From JAGQIB01 sp041393395 (GTDB lineage Bacteria > ARS69): a stretch of DNA of 64,000 nt. Where the stretch lies: positions 496,001 through 560,000 of the forward strand of contig JAWKKG010000004.1 in assembly GCA_041393395.1 (NCBI GenBank), written 5' to 3'. A program made the position numbers and the translations under genes. Below the pieces are notes generated by a model. It searched no databases and had not been told where the DNA came from. It saw only the letters and a program-made list of their open reading frames with translations. Shown here piece after piece: positions 26,548 to 35,338 of the stretch. The number at the start of each line of letters is the position of its first letter. Position 1 is the stretch's first letter.

Positions 26548-29025
26548 ATGCAGGATCGTTTCACCGAGCGCGTGAGGAAGGTGATGTACCTGGCCCGGGA
26601 AGAAGCCGGGCGCCTCCATCACGACTACATCGGGACCGAGCACCTCCTCCTCGGGATCATCCGGGAGGGGGAGGGCATCGCGGCGACGGTTCTGTCGAAC
26701 CTGGGCCTCGATCTGGACACGATTCGGCAGTCGATCGAGAACATGGTGCCCACCTCGGGCGGCACGCTCACGATCGGCGAGATCCCGTTCACGCCGCGCG
26801 CGAAGCGGGTGCTGGAGCTCTCCGTCGAGGAGGCGCGCCTCTTCGGCCACAACTACGTCGGTACGGAGCACCTCCTGCTGGGCCTCATCCGCGAGGGAGA
26901 GGGCGTGGCGGCGCGCGTGCTCATGGAACTGGGCGCGGACCGCAAGCGTGTCCGCGAGGAGACCCTGAAGCTGCTCGGCGGCAGCACGCAGGGCTCCGCC
27001 AAGGCCGCGGAGAAGAAGAGCGAGACGCCGGCCCTGGATCAGTTCGGCCGCGACCTCACCCAGCTGGCCATCGAGGGCAAGCTGGACCCGGTGATCGGCC
27101 GCGAGGAAGAGATCGAGCGCGTCATCCAGGTCCTGTGCCGCCGCAAGAAGAACAACCCGGTGCTGATCGGCGAGCCGGGCGTGGGCAAGACCGCTCTCGT
27201 GGAAGGCCTGGCCCAGCGCATCGTGGACAACAAGGCGGCCGAGCCGCTCAAGGATCAGCGCCTGCTGACCCTCGACCTCGCCTCCGTCGTGGCCGGCACG
27301 AAGTATCGCGGTCAGTTCGAGGAGCGGCTCAAGGCCGTGATGAACGAGATCCGCGAGTCGGACAACATCATCATCTTCATCGACGAGCTGCACACGATCG
27401 TCGGCGCGGGCGGCGCCGAGGGTGCGATCGACGCGTCGAACATGCTGAAGCCCGCGCTCGCGCGCGGTGAGCTGCAGTGCATCGGCGCGACCACGCTCGA
27501 CGAGTACCGGAAGTACATCGAGAAGGATGGCGCGCTGGAGCGTCGCTTCCAGCCGATCATGGTGGAGCCGCCCTCCGTCGACGAGACGATCGAGATCATC
27601 CGTGGGCTACGCGACAAGTACGAAGCGCACCACGGCGTGAAGATCACGGACGAGGCGATCGAGCAGGCCACGAAGCTCTCCGAGCGCTACCTGTCGGATC
27701 GCTTCCTTCCGGACAAGGCGATCGACGTGATCGACGAGGCCGGTTCGCGCGCGCGTCTGTCCGTCTCCGCGATTCCCTCCGAGATCCGCGAGCTCGAGAA
27801 GGAGCTCGAGCAGATCACGAAGGAGAAGGAGTCGGCGATCCAGGCGCAGGAGTTCGAGAAGGCCGCGAAGTTCCGCGACACCGAGAAGAACCTCCGCCGT
27901 CGCCTGCGCGAGATCCACAAGAACTGGCGCGAGTCGAAGGAAGAGGTGAAGGCCGTCGTCGATGCGGAGTCCGTGGCCGAGGTCATCTCGATGATGGTCG
28001 GGATTCCGGTCGTGCGTATCGAGGAAGAGGAGTCCAAGAAGCTCCTCCGGATGGAGGATGAACTGCGTCGCCGGGTCATCGGCCAGGAGCACGCGCTCAC
28101 GGCCGTGTCCAAGGCGATCCGACGCAGCCGCGCCGGTCTCAAGGATCCCAAGCGTCCGATCGGTTCGTTCATCTTCCTCGGCCCCACGGGCGTAGGGAAG
28201 ACCGAGCTGGCCCGGACGCTCGCCGAGTTCCTGTTCGAGGACGAGTCGGCGCTCATCCGCGTGGACATGTCCGAGTACATGGAGAAGTTCGCCGTCTCGC
28301 GTCTCGTCGGAGCGCCTCCGGGATACGTGGGCTACGAAGAGGGCGGCCAGCTCACCGAGAAGGTCCGTCGCAAGCCGTACAGCGTGGTCCTGCTCGACGA
28401 GATCGAGAAGGCCCACCCGGACGTCTTCAACATCCTGCTCCAGGTGCTGGACGACGGTCAGCTCACCGACAGCTACGGCCGTCGCGTGGACTTCAAGAAC
28501 TGCGTGCTGATCATGACGTCGAACGTCGGCGCGCGGAAGATCAAGGCGAGCACGGTGATGGGCTTCGGCTCGAAGGACGAGGCGTCCGACGTGAAGGAGC
28601 GCATCGAGGGCAAGCTGATGGACGAGGTCCGCAAGACCTTCAATCCGGAGTTCCTCGGCCGCGTGGACGAGATCCTCGTGTTCAGCCCGCTGGGTCGCGA
28701 GGAGATGACGCGGATCGTGGACATCCTGATGCGCCACTCGATCGAGCGGCTCGCGGAGCGCAACCTCAAGGTCGAGATGACCGAGGCGGCCCGCGACTTC
28801 CTGATCGAGAAGGGCTTCGATCCGGCGGCGGGCGCGCGCCCGCTGCGGCGCACGATCCAGAAGTACGTGGAGGACCCGCTGTCGGACGAGCTGCTGCGCG
28901 GCGCCCTGAAGGACGGCGAGGCAATCCGCGTCGACTTCATCGGCGGCGAAGAGCTGAACTTCGAGCGGACCGGGGGCCGGAAGAAGGTCGAGCCCTCGAC
29001 CACGGAAAAGGTCGAGAGCAAGTAG
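26548..29025 (+). CDS. clpC: AAA+ unfoldase ClpC
   Basis: Hexameric unfoldase that feeds proteins to ClpP; in Bacillus it recognises phosphoarginine through its N domain. Predicted 825 residues. Two Clp N-repeats (YIGTEHLLLGIIREGEG and the parallel YVGTEHLLLGLIREGEG), D1 Walker A GEPGVGKTALVEGL, a short M-domain coiled coil of ClpC rather than ClpB size (EKELEQITKEKESAIQAQEF), D2 Walker A GPTGVGKTELARTL and Walker B VVLLDEIEKAHPDVF. The protein ends soon after D2, as in ClpC. Together with mcsA and mcsB it forms a protein arginine-phosphorylation quality-control set. A strong terminator follows. Confidence 0.95.
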   Translation: MQDRFTERVRKVMYLAREEAGRLHHDYIGTEHLLLGIIREGEGIAATVLSNLGLDLDTIRQSIENMVPTSGGTLTIGEIPFTPRAKRVLELSVEEARLFGHNYVGTEHLLLGLIREGEGVAARVLMELGADRKRVREETLKLLGGSTQGSAKAAEKKSETPALDQFGRDLTQLAIEGKLDPVIGREEEIERVIQVLCRRKKNNPVLIGEPGVGKTALVEGLAQRIVDNKAAEPLKDQRLLTLDLASVVAGTKYRGQFEERLKAVMNEIRESDNIIIFIDELHTIVGAGGAEGAIDASNMLKPALARGELQCIGATTLDEYRKYIEKDGALERRFQPIMVEPPSVDETIEIIRGLRDKYEAHHGVKITDEAIEQATKLSERYLSDRFLPDKAIDVIDEAGSRARLSVSAIPSEIRELEKELEQITKEKESAIQAQEFEKAAKFRDTEKNLRRRLREIHKNWRESKEEVKAVVDAESVAEVISMMVGIPVVRIEEEESKKLLRMEDELRRRVIGQEHALTAVSKAIRRSRAGLKDPKRPIGSFIFLGPTGVGKTELARTLAEFLFEDESALIRVDMSEYMEKFAVSRLVGAPPGYVGYEEGGQLTEKVRRKPYSVVLLDEIEKAHPDVFNILLQVLDDGQLTDSYGRRVDFKNCVLIMTSNVGARKIKASTVMGFGSKDEASDVKERIEGKLMDEVRKTFNPEFLGRVDEILVFSPLGREEMTRIVDILMRHSIERLAERNLKVEMTEAARDFLIEKGFDPAAGARPLRRTIQKYVEDPLSDELLRGALKDGEAIRVDFIGGEELNFERTGGRKKVEPSTTEKVESK

Positions 29026-29089
29026 GTCCGGACCGGCATCGGCGGGCGATCGCCCGTCGCTGCCGCGGCACCGAGCGCGTGTGAACGAG

Positions 29090-29119
29090 GGCCCGGGGGA
29101 TTCCCCCCGGGCCTTTTTT
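29090..29119 (+). terminator. Rho-independent terminator after clpC
   Basis: A perfect 10-bp stem (GGCCCGGGGG 29090-29099 with CCCCCGGGCC 29104-29113), a 4-nt loop, then six T (29114-29119). It is the clearest terminator in the window and separates the clpC block from bamA. Confidence 0.93.
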
Positions 29120-29288
29120 CGTGGAAACGATCGTGCGGCGCCCCCCGGGAACCGTCGGACGGCCCCCGGGTTTCCCCGCCGTGAGCAGCCGCCCGCCGCT
29201 CGGATCCCGAGCCCGGGTTTTTGCTGCGGAGAGCCCCCCTCCGGTGTATTTTTCCCGGTCGTCGTCCCCGTCGAGCGGAGTTTCCTGC

Positions 29289-31631
29289 ATGCGGATCCCC
29301 CGAGTCCTCGGCCCGCTCCTGGGCGGTCCGGTCCGATCGAGCGCGTCTCGGCGTCGGGGCGGATCGCGCCCGTGTCGCGCGGCGCGTGGATTCGTCGCCG
29401 CCCTCCTGGCGTGCGTCGCGGTGACCGTTGCCGCCGGCATCGGCCGGGCCCAGACCCCCGAGATGATCACGAACGTCCAGATCGAGGGGAACGCGCAGAC
29501 CGACGAGGCGCTGATCCGGGAGACGTTCGGTCTCGACGCGGGGGATCGCTACCAGGTCGACCAGGTCCGCCAGGGGGTCCGCAATCTCTGGCGCCAGGGG
29601 CTGTTCCGCGACATCCGCGTGAGTGCGGAGCGGAGCGACGGCGGGATCGCGCTCCAGATCACGGTGGAGGAGAACCCGACCCTCCTGCGGGTCCGCTACG
29701 ACGGACAGGACAAGCTCAAGGAAAAGGACTTCGCGGAGGTCGTGCAGCTCGTGCCCGGCCAGCTCGTGAGTCCCGCCGCCGTCGACCAGGCCCGCCGGGA
29801 TCTCGAAACGCTGTATCGATCCAAGGGCTACCTCCTCGCGAAGGTCGAGCCCGAACTGCTCGGGGAACGCCGCGCCGACCTCACGTTCCGGATCACCGAG
29901 GGCAAGAAGGTCCAGGTCGAGAAGATCCGGTTCCACGGCAACGAGCATGTGCCGTCCGATGCTCTCCGTGGCGTCCTCAAGACCAAGGAGGACCGCTGGT
30001 ACCGGGGAGGCGACTTCAAGGAAGACGTGTTCGAGGAGGACAAGGATCGCATCGTCGCGCGCCTCGGAGAAGACGGCTTCGTGGACGGGAAGATCGTCGA
30101 CGTGCGCCAGACGTTCAGCGAGAACCAGGAGCGCTTGTTCCTCGACATCGACGTCGAGGAGGGGCCTCAGTACACGGTGGGCAAGGTGGACCTCGACCAT
30201 GGGGGCGAGATCCCGGAGAACCGCCTGCGGTCCGCGATCCTGCTGTACGAAGGCCAGCCGTTCAACACCGCGCTGTTCGACGAATCGACCTCGAACCTCT
30301 ACTCGACGCTGCATGAGCAGGGCTACATCTACGCGAACATCGACGTGCGCCGCGAACCCCAGGACGACGGTTCGATCGACGTGGACTGGATCCTGACCGA
30401 GCGTGATCCGGCGCGGATCAACCGCATCATCGTGACGGGCAACACGCGCACGAAGGAAGAGGTGATCCGCCGCGAGCTGCGGGTCGCGCCGGGCGACATC
30501 TTCAAGCGGTCGCGGGTCATCCGCAGCCAGCGCGAGGTGTTCCAGCTCGGGTACTTCAACGACATCCAGATGGACAGCAAGACCGCGGATCGCGAGACGG
30601 GCGCGATCGATCTGATCCTGAACGTCGATGAGCGGCAGACGGGCACGGCGAGCCTCGGTGCCGGCATCAACTCCCAGGCGGGACTCACCGGGTTCCTGCA
30701 GCTGTCGCAGAACAACTTCCTGGGCAACGGCCAGGTCCTGTCGTTGCGGGCCGAGTTCGGTCGGTTCCGGACGTTCGATCTCTCGTTCACCGAGCCGTGG
30801 CTGTTCGGGACGCCCACCACCGGCGGGATCGACGCATTCGACACGCGCCGGCGGTACACGGAGTACATCGAGAGTCGGCGCGGCGGCGGTCTCCGCGTCG
30901 GTCGACCGTTCCCCTGGCTCGACTACTCGAGCGTGTCGCTGCGGTACTCGCTCGCGAAGTACGAGCTCGATCCGGAGCCCGGCTACGAGGAGGAGATCGG
31001 CAACCCCGACCCCACCACGATCTCCGCGCTCACGGGGACCTTCTTCCGCAACTCCGTGGACAGCCCGTTCTTCCCGACGAGGGGAACGTCGACGCGCCTC
31101 GTGGGCGAGATCGCCGGCACCGTGCTCGGCGGGAACGAGGACTACTTCTTCGCCACGATCTCGACCCGGTCGTACTTCCGCACCGTCTCGAAGTTCGTGC
31201 TGTCCCTCGGGGCGAACGCCGGCTGGCTGACCGGTCTCGATTCCGCGAACGACGTGCCGTTCTGGAAGCGATTCCGCCTCGGCGGAATCTCCAGCTACGG
31301 CGTGCGCGGCTACGACGACTACGACATCGTGCCGAACGAGCTGTTCCCGTCCACGGGCGGCCGCACGTTCGGGATCGTGTCGGCCGAGCTGCGCTATCCG
31401 GTGGTGCAGGCGGTGCAGGCGCTCGCGTTCGCGGATGCCGGCAACACCTGGGAAGGACCGGGCGATTTCAATCTGGCCGATCTCAAGCGAGGCGCGGGTC
31501 TCGGCGTGCGCATCGACGTGCCCATGGTGGGGCAGCTCGGCTTCGACTACGGATACGGGTTCGACCGAACCGCTCGTCAAGGAGGTCCAGGATGGGAGTT
31601 CCATTTCCAGATCGGCGGCCAGACGTTCTAG
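29289..31631 (+). CDS. bamA: Outer membrane protein assembly factor BamA
   Basis: Inserts beta-barrel proteins into the outer membrane. Predicted 780 residues from the ATG at 29289, which has GGAG upstream and opens a long signal peptide ending in GRAQT (about residue 56); the longer frame from 29121 would cover the terminator region. Five POTRA repeats occupy about residues 60-400 (the first begins MITNVQIEGNAQTDEALIRE). The 16-strand barrel carries the VRGYDDYD motif of the lid loop and ends in the aromatic GGQTF required for barrel recognition. It starts a long run with skp and lpxD; the same bamA-skp-lpxD-fabZ-lpxA order is found in proteobacteria. Confidence 0.95.
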   Translation: MRIPRVLGPLLGGPVRSSASRRRGGSRPCRAARGFVAALLACVAVTVAAGIGRAQTPEMITNVQIEGNAQTDEALIRETFGLDAGDRYQVDQVRQGVRNLWRQGLFRDIRVSAERSDGGIALQITVEENPTLLRVRYDGQDKLKEKDFAEVVQLVPGQLVSPAAVDQARRDLETLYRSKGYLLAKVEPELLGERRADLTFRITEGKKVQVEKIRFHGNEHVPSDALRGVLKTKEDRWYRGGDFKEDVFEEDKDRIVARLGEDGFVDGKIVDVRQTFSENQERLFLDIDVEEGPQYTVGKVDLDHGGEIPENRLRSAILLYEGQPFNTALFDESTSNLYSTLHEQGYIYANIDVRREPQDDGSIDVDWILTERDPARINRIIVTGNTRTKEEVIRRELRVAPGDIFKRSRVIRSQREVFQLGYFNDIQMDSKTADRETGAIDLILNVDERQTGTASLGAGINSQAGLTGFLQLSQNNFLGNGQVLSLRAEFGRFRTFDLSFTEPWLFGTPTTGGIDAFDTRRRYTEYIESRRGGGLRVGRPFPWLDYSSVSLRYSLAKYELDPEPGYEEEIGNPDPTTISALTGTFFRNSVDSPFFPTRGTSTRLVGEIAGTVLGGNEDYFFATISTRSYFRTVSKFVLSLGANAGWLTGLDSANDVPFWKRFRLGGISSYGVRGYDDYDIVPNELFPSTGGRTFGIVSAELRYPVVQAVQALAFADAGNTWEGPGDFNLADLKRGAGLGVRIDVPMVGQLGFDYGYGFDRTARQGGPGWEFHFQIGGQTF

Positions 31632-32161
31632 TCGCGGTCCTCGTGCTGTTGCTCGGGGCCGCGATGCCGGCGCGGGCTGCGGAGAAGGTCGCGGTCATCG
31701 ACTACCAGCAGGTGTTCGATCAGTACGAGGGCACGAACGACGCTCAGACCACGCTCGACCGCGAGCTGGCCGAGTGGGAGCAGGAGGCCCGCGAGAAGCG
31801 TCAGGAGATCGATGCGCTCTCGGCCGAGATCGAGAGCCAGCGGCTCATGCTGTCCGAGGAGCGATTCCGCGAGAAGCAGGACGAGCTCGGGCGGATGCGG
31901 GACGAGTACGAGCGCTTCGTGGAGGACATCTGGGGCGTGAACGGCAAGGCCGCGCAGCGGAACGCCGAGCTCACGCAGCCGATCGCGGAGCGGATCCTCG
32001 ACGTGGTCGCGCGCATCGGCGGGGAGATGGGCGTGGACATCATCCTCGACGCCGGAACCGGCGGCGTCGTGTGGGCGAAGGACGACGTGAACATCACCCA
32101 GACGATCATCCAGGACCTGCAGACGACGGCCGGGAGCGGGACGCCGAGCGAGTCCGAATGA
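31592..32161 (+). CDS. skp: Periplasmic chaperone Skp/OmpH family
   Basis: Holds unfolded outer-membrane proteins on the way to BamA. Predicted 189 residues. The ATG at 31592 sits inside the end of bamA (40-bp overlap) and has a perfect AGGAGGT ribosome site at 31580-31586. A signal peptide ends in MPARAAE. The mature N terminus KVAVIDYQQVFDQYEG is the family start, followed by a charged coiled-coil arm and a C-terminal body (IADVVARIGGEMGVDIILD-like). The stop overlaps lpxD. Confidence 0.9.
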   Translation: MGVPFPDRRPDVLVAVLVLLLGAAMPARAAEKVAVIDYQQVFDQYEGTNDAQTTLDRELAEWEQEAREKRQEIDALSAEIESQRLMLSEERFREKQDELGRMRDEYERFVEDIWGVNGKAAQRNAELTQPIAERILDVVARIGGEMGVDIILDAGTGGVVWAKDDVNITQTIIQDLQTTAGSGTPSESE

Positions 32162-33195
32162 CCGGCGGCTGGACCCTCGCCGACCTCGCGTCGCGGCTCG
32201 GGGGGACGGTGGAGGGTCCGGGAGATCGCGTGATCACTGCGGTCCGCCCGCTGGACGAGGCCGGCCCCACCGACCTGTCGTTTCTCGCGAATCCGAAGTA
32301 CCGCGCTGCTCTCGCCCGTACGCGCGCCGCGGGCGTGCTGGTCGCTCCGGGCGAGACCTGTCCCGACGGCGTCGCGGCCGTACGGGTGGGCGACCCGTAC
32401 CGTTGCCTCGGCCAGGTCCTGATGTGGCTCGACCCGGGGCTGCCCCCGATCGGGGGGCGGCATCCGACCTCGGTCGTCGCCGAGGACGCCGAGCTCGCCG
32501 AGGACGTCGCGCTGGGTCCCGGCGCCTGCGTGGGTCCGCGGGCTCGTCTGGGTCGTGGCACGCGCCTCGCGGCCCACGCGTTCGTGGAGTCGGGGGCCGT
32601 CCTGGGCGAGAACTGCTACCTGTATCCGGGCGCCTACGTGGGGCGAGGCTGCGTCCTCGGGAATCGGGTGGTCCTGCACCCGGGTGTCGTCGTGGGGGCC
32701 GACGGGTTCGGCTACTCGCCGCTCCCGGACGGCGGCTGGGCCAAGATCCCGCAGCTCGGTATCGTGCGCATCGGCGACGACGTCGAGATCGGCGCGAACT
32801 CCTGCGTGGACCGCGCCACGCTGGGCGAGACGGTGATCGGAAGCGGCACGAAAATTGACAACCTGGTACAGATCGCCCACAATGCCGCGATTTCCGAAAA
32901 CGGGGCGATTGCCGCCCAGAGCGGTATCGCGGGCAGTACCCGCATCGGCAAGCGCGTGCGAATGGGTGGCCAGGCGGGCATTCCCGGCCACCTGACGATC
33001 GGCGACGACGTCACGATCTCCGCCCAGGCGGGCGTGACCCGCGACATTCCGGACGGCCAGAGCGTCACCGGATTCCCGGCACGTCCCGTGCGCGAGTTCT
33101 TCCGGTCGCAAGCCCTCGTGAAGCGCCTGCCGGATCTCGAACGGCGCGTGCAGTCGCTGGAGAAACGAGCACCGGAGTCCGAGGAGGCCCCTTGA
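32158..33195 (+). CDS. lpxD: UDP-3-O-acylglucosamine N-acyltransferase
   Basis: Third step of lipid A synthesis: adds the N-linked acyl chain from acyl-ACP. Predicted 345 residues. An N-terminal uridine-binding domain (TDLSFLANPKYRAAL) precedes a left-handed beta-helix of hexapeptide repeats and a C-terminal helix. The catalytic His lies in IAHNAAIS, and GADGFGY marks the LpxD subfamily. The ATG overlaps the skp stop and the stop overlaps lpxC-fabZ. Codons 231-264 or so (32849-32950) use AAA, ATT, GTA, AAT, GAA and AGT far more than the rest of the gene. Confidence 0.94.
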   Translation: MTGGWTLADLASRLGGTVEGPGDRVITAVRPLDEAGPTDLSFLANPKYRAALARTRAAGVLVAPGETCPDGVAAVRVGDPYRCLGQVLMWLDPGLPPIGGRHPTSVVAEDAELAEDVALGPGACVGPRARLGRGTRLAAHAFVESGAVLGENCYLYPGAYVGRGCVLGNRVVLHPGVVVGADGFGYSPLPDGGWAKIPQLGIVRIGDDVEIGANSCVDRATLGETVIGSGTKIDNLVQIAHNAAISENGAIAAQSGIAGSTRIGKRVRMGGQAGIPGHLTIGDDVTISAQAGVTRDIPDGQSVTGFPARPVREFFRSQALVKRLPDLERRVQSLEKRAPESEEAP

Positions 33196-34535
33196 TCCAG
33201 GATCGCCAGCGAACGATCGGCGCCCCCGCCGAGGTGAGGGGAGTCGGCCTCCACACCGGCACCCAGACCACCGTCCGCTTCCTGCCCGCGGCGCCGAACT
33301 CCGGCATCCGCTTCGTCCGGACCGACCTGCCGGGCTCGCCGTCCATCCCCGCGCGCATCGACTTCGCGCTCGACACGATCCAGGACGCGAACGATCCGCG
33401 CCGGACGACGCTGGACGACGGCACGGTCAAGATCGGAACCGTCGAGCATCTCCTGTCGGCGACGGCCGGCCTCGGGCTCGACAATCTCGACATCGAGATC
33501 AGCTCGGCCGAGCCGTGCGAGCCGGACGGTTCCGCGCGTCCGTTCGTGGAGGCGCTGCAGGCGGCCGGCATCGAGGAACAGGAAGACCTGCGTCACTACT
33601 ACGAGACGAAGCGCCCGATCACGTTCCAGACGAACGGGACGCAGCGGATCCTCCTGCCGCACGACGGTTTCAAGGTCACCTTCACGATCGACTATCCGAA
33701 CAAGCTGGTCGGCACGCAGTACGCGTCGTTCGATCTCGACACGGAGACGTTCGTGAAGGAGATCTGTTCCGCGCGGACGTTCGCGATGCTCGAGGACGTG
33801 GAGCCGCTGCGCGCCGCGGGGTTGATCAAGGGTGGCAGCCTCGAGAACGCGGTCGTGGTGACGCCCGAAGGCATCAAGTCCACCGAGCCGCTGCGCTTTC
33901 CGGACGAGTTCGTGCGCCACAAGATCCTCGATCTCGTGGGCGACATGTCGCTGCTCGGGATGCCGATCAAGGGACACCTGATCTGCGTGCGCGGCGGACA
34001 CTCGGTGAACGTCGCCTTCGTGAAGAAGCTCATGGAGGAGGCGAAGAAGAGCTACCGCTGGCGCTCGCCCGGCCAGAAGAGCATCGATCTCGACATCCAG
34101 CAGATCATGGAGATCATGCCGCACCGGTACCCGTTCCTCCTGATCGACCGGATCGTGGACCTGGTGGACCGGGAGCGGGTGACCGGCCTGAAGAACGTCA
34201 CGGTGAACGAGCCGTTCTTCCAGGGGCACTTCCCGGGCCATCCGATCATGCCGGCGGTGCTGATCGTGGAGGCGATGGCACAGGCCGGCGGCGTGCTGCT
34301 GCTGAACACCGTGGAGCACCCGGAATCGAAGCTCATGTACTTCATGGGCATCGACAACGCGAAGTTCCGGCGGCCGGTCCGCCCGGGGGACACCCTGCGG
34401 TTCGAGGTCCGGATGGACAAGTTGCGGGGCGGCGGCCGATACTGCCGCATGCACGCCGAGGCGTTCGTCGGCGACGATCTGGTGGCCGAGGCGGACCTGA
34501 TGTCCGCGGTCGTCGATCGGGAAGCGGGGACGTAG
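33192..34535 (+). CDS. lpxC/fabZ: LpxC-FabZ fusion: UDP-3-O-acyl-GlcNAc deacetylase plus hydroxyacyl-ACP dehydratase
   Basis: Two enzymes in 447 residues. LpxC (about 1-295) performs the committed deacetylation of lipid A synthesis; its zinc ligands are in VEHLLSAT and DEFVRHKILDLVGD, with KGHLICVRGGHSVN at the end. FabZ (about 303-445) dehydrates 3-hydroxyacyl-ACP, with active-site motifs IMPHRYPFLLIDRI and GHFPGHPIMPAVLIVEAMAQ. The two draw on the same hydroxyacyl-ACP pool, so fusion may balance lipid A and phospholipid synthesis. Such fusions are known from Bacteroidetes and relatives. The TTG start overlaps the lpxD stop; the stop overlaps lpxA. Confidence 0.95.
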   Translation: MIQDRQRTIGAPAEVRGVGLHTGTQTTVRFLPAAPNSGIRFVRTDLPGSPSIPARIDFALDTIQDANDPRRTTLDDGTVKIGTVEHLLSATAGLGLDNLDIEISSAEPCEPDGSARPFVEALQAAGIEEQEDLRHYYETKRPITFQTNGTQRILLPHDGFKVTFTIDYPNKLVGTQYASFDLDTETFVKEICSARTFAMLEDVEPLRAAGLIKGGSLENAVVVTPEGIKSTEPLRFPDEFVRHKILDLVGDMSLLGMPIKGHLICVRGGHSVNVAFVKKLMEEAKKSYRWRSPGQKSIDLDIQQIMEIMPHRYPFLLIDRIVDLVDRERVTGLKNVTVNEPFFQGHFPGHPIMPAVLIVEAMAQAGGVLLLNTVEHPESKLMYFMGIDNAKFRRPVRPGDTLRFEVRMDKLRGGGRYCRMHAEAFVGDDLVAEADLMSAVVDREAGT

Positions 34536-35332
34536 TGAGCGATCGCGCCGTGCTGCCGCTGTCGCGCGTTCACGCGACGGCTCTCGTGGATCCGCGGGCC
34601 CACCTCGCGGAAGACGTCGTCGTCGGTCCGTACTGCATCGTGGGGCCGGAGGTCGAGCTCGGGCCGGGCTGCGAGCTCGCATCGCACGTCCGGATCGACG
34701 GGCCGCTCGTGGCCGGCGCGAACAACCACTTCTACCACGGTGCGGCGATCGGGGGCGTTCCCCAGGATCTCAAGTACTCGGGCGCGCGCAGTCGCGTGGA
34801 GATCGGGGACCACAACGTCTTCCGTGAGTACGTCACGGTGAATCGCGCCACCGAGGAAGGGCACGCGACGCGGATCGGCAGTCACTGCCTGCTCATGGCG
34901 TACGTGCACGTCGCCCACGACTGCGTGCTGCACGACCACGTCATCCTGGCGAACTCCGTGAATCTGGCGGGGCACGTCGAGATCGAGGAGCGGGCGATCA
35001 TCGGGGGAATGACGCCGGTCCATCAGTTCGTCCGCATCGGGCGCTACTCGATCGTCGGCGGCGGCTCGCGCGGTTCGCAGGACATGCCGCCCTTCTTCAA
35101 GGCGGCCGGCAACCCGCTCCGGGTCGTCGGACTGAACACCGTGGGACTCGAACGCAACGGAGTCTCGGTGGAGGCGCGGCGGGCGCTCAAGGAGGCCTAC
35201 CGCCACCTGTACCGCTCCAAGCTGAACGTCTCCCAGGCGGTCGAGCGGATCCGCTCCGAGCACGGCGAGTGCGAGGAGATCCAACACCTTCTCCGGTTCA
35301 TCCAGGCTTCGGACCGGGGAATCGTCCGCTAG
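34535..35332 (+). CDS. lpxA: UDP-N-acetylglucosamine O-acyltransferase
   Basis: First step of lipid A synthesis: moves a hydroxyacyl chain from ACP to the 3 position of UDP-GlcNAc (or to UDP-GlcNAc3N). Predicted 265 residues, standard length. Hexapeptide repeats form the left-handed helix; the catalytic His is in AYVHVAHDC, and IGGVPQDLKY and GLNTVGLERNGVS are LpxA signatures. The GTG at 34535 shares its first base with the stop codon of the fusion gene. The oxidoreductase gene just downstream raises the question of which sugar it accepts. Confidence 0.95.
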   Translation: MSDRAVLPLSRVHATALVDPRAHLAEDVVVGPYCIVGPEVELGPGCELASHVRIDGPLVAGANNHFYHGAAIGGVPQDLKYSGARSRVEIGDHNVFREYVTVNRATEEGHATRIGSHCLLMAYVHVAHDCVLHDHVILANSVNLAGHVEIEERAIIGGMTPVHQFVRIGRYSIVGGGSRGSQDMPPFFKAAGNPLRVVGLNTVGLERNGVSVEARRALKEAYRHLYRSKLNVSQAVERIRSEHGECEEIQHLLRFIQASDRGIVR

Positions 35333-35338
35333 GATCCC

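Noticed and set aside
29219..29252. TTGCTG and TATTTT as a bamA promoter
   Set aside because: The spacer is 20 bp and neither box is otherwise supported; bamA must have a promoter after the terminator, but I cannot place it with confidence.
32855..32883. TTGACA-17-CACAAT in lpxD as a true promoter
   Set aside because: It lies mid-gene, in a patch of odd codon use that by itself creates AT-rich strings; no start codon context follows before lpxC-fabZ.
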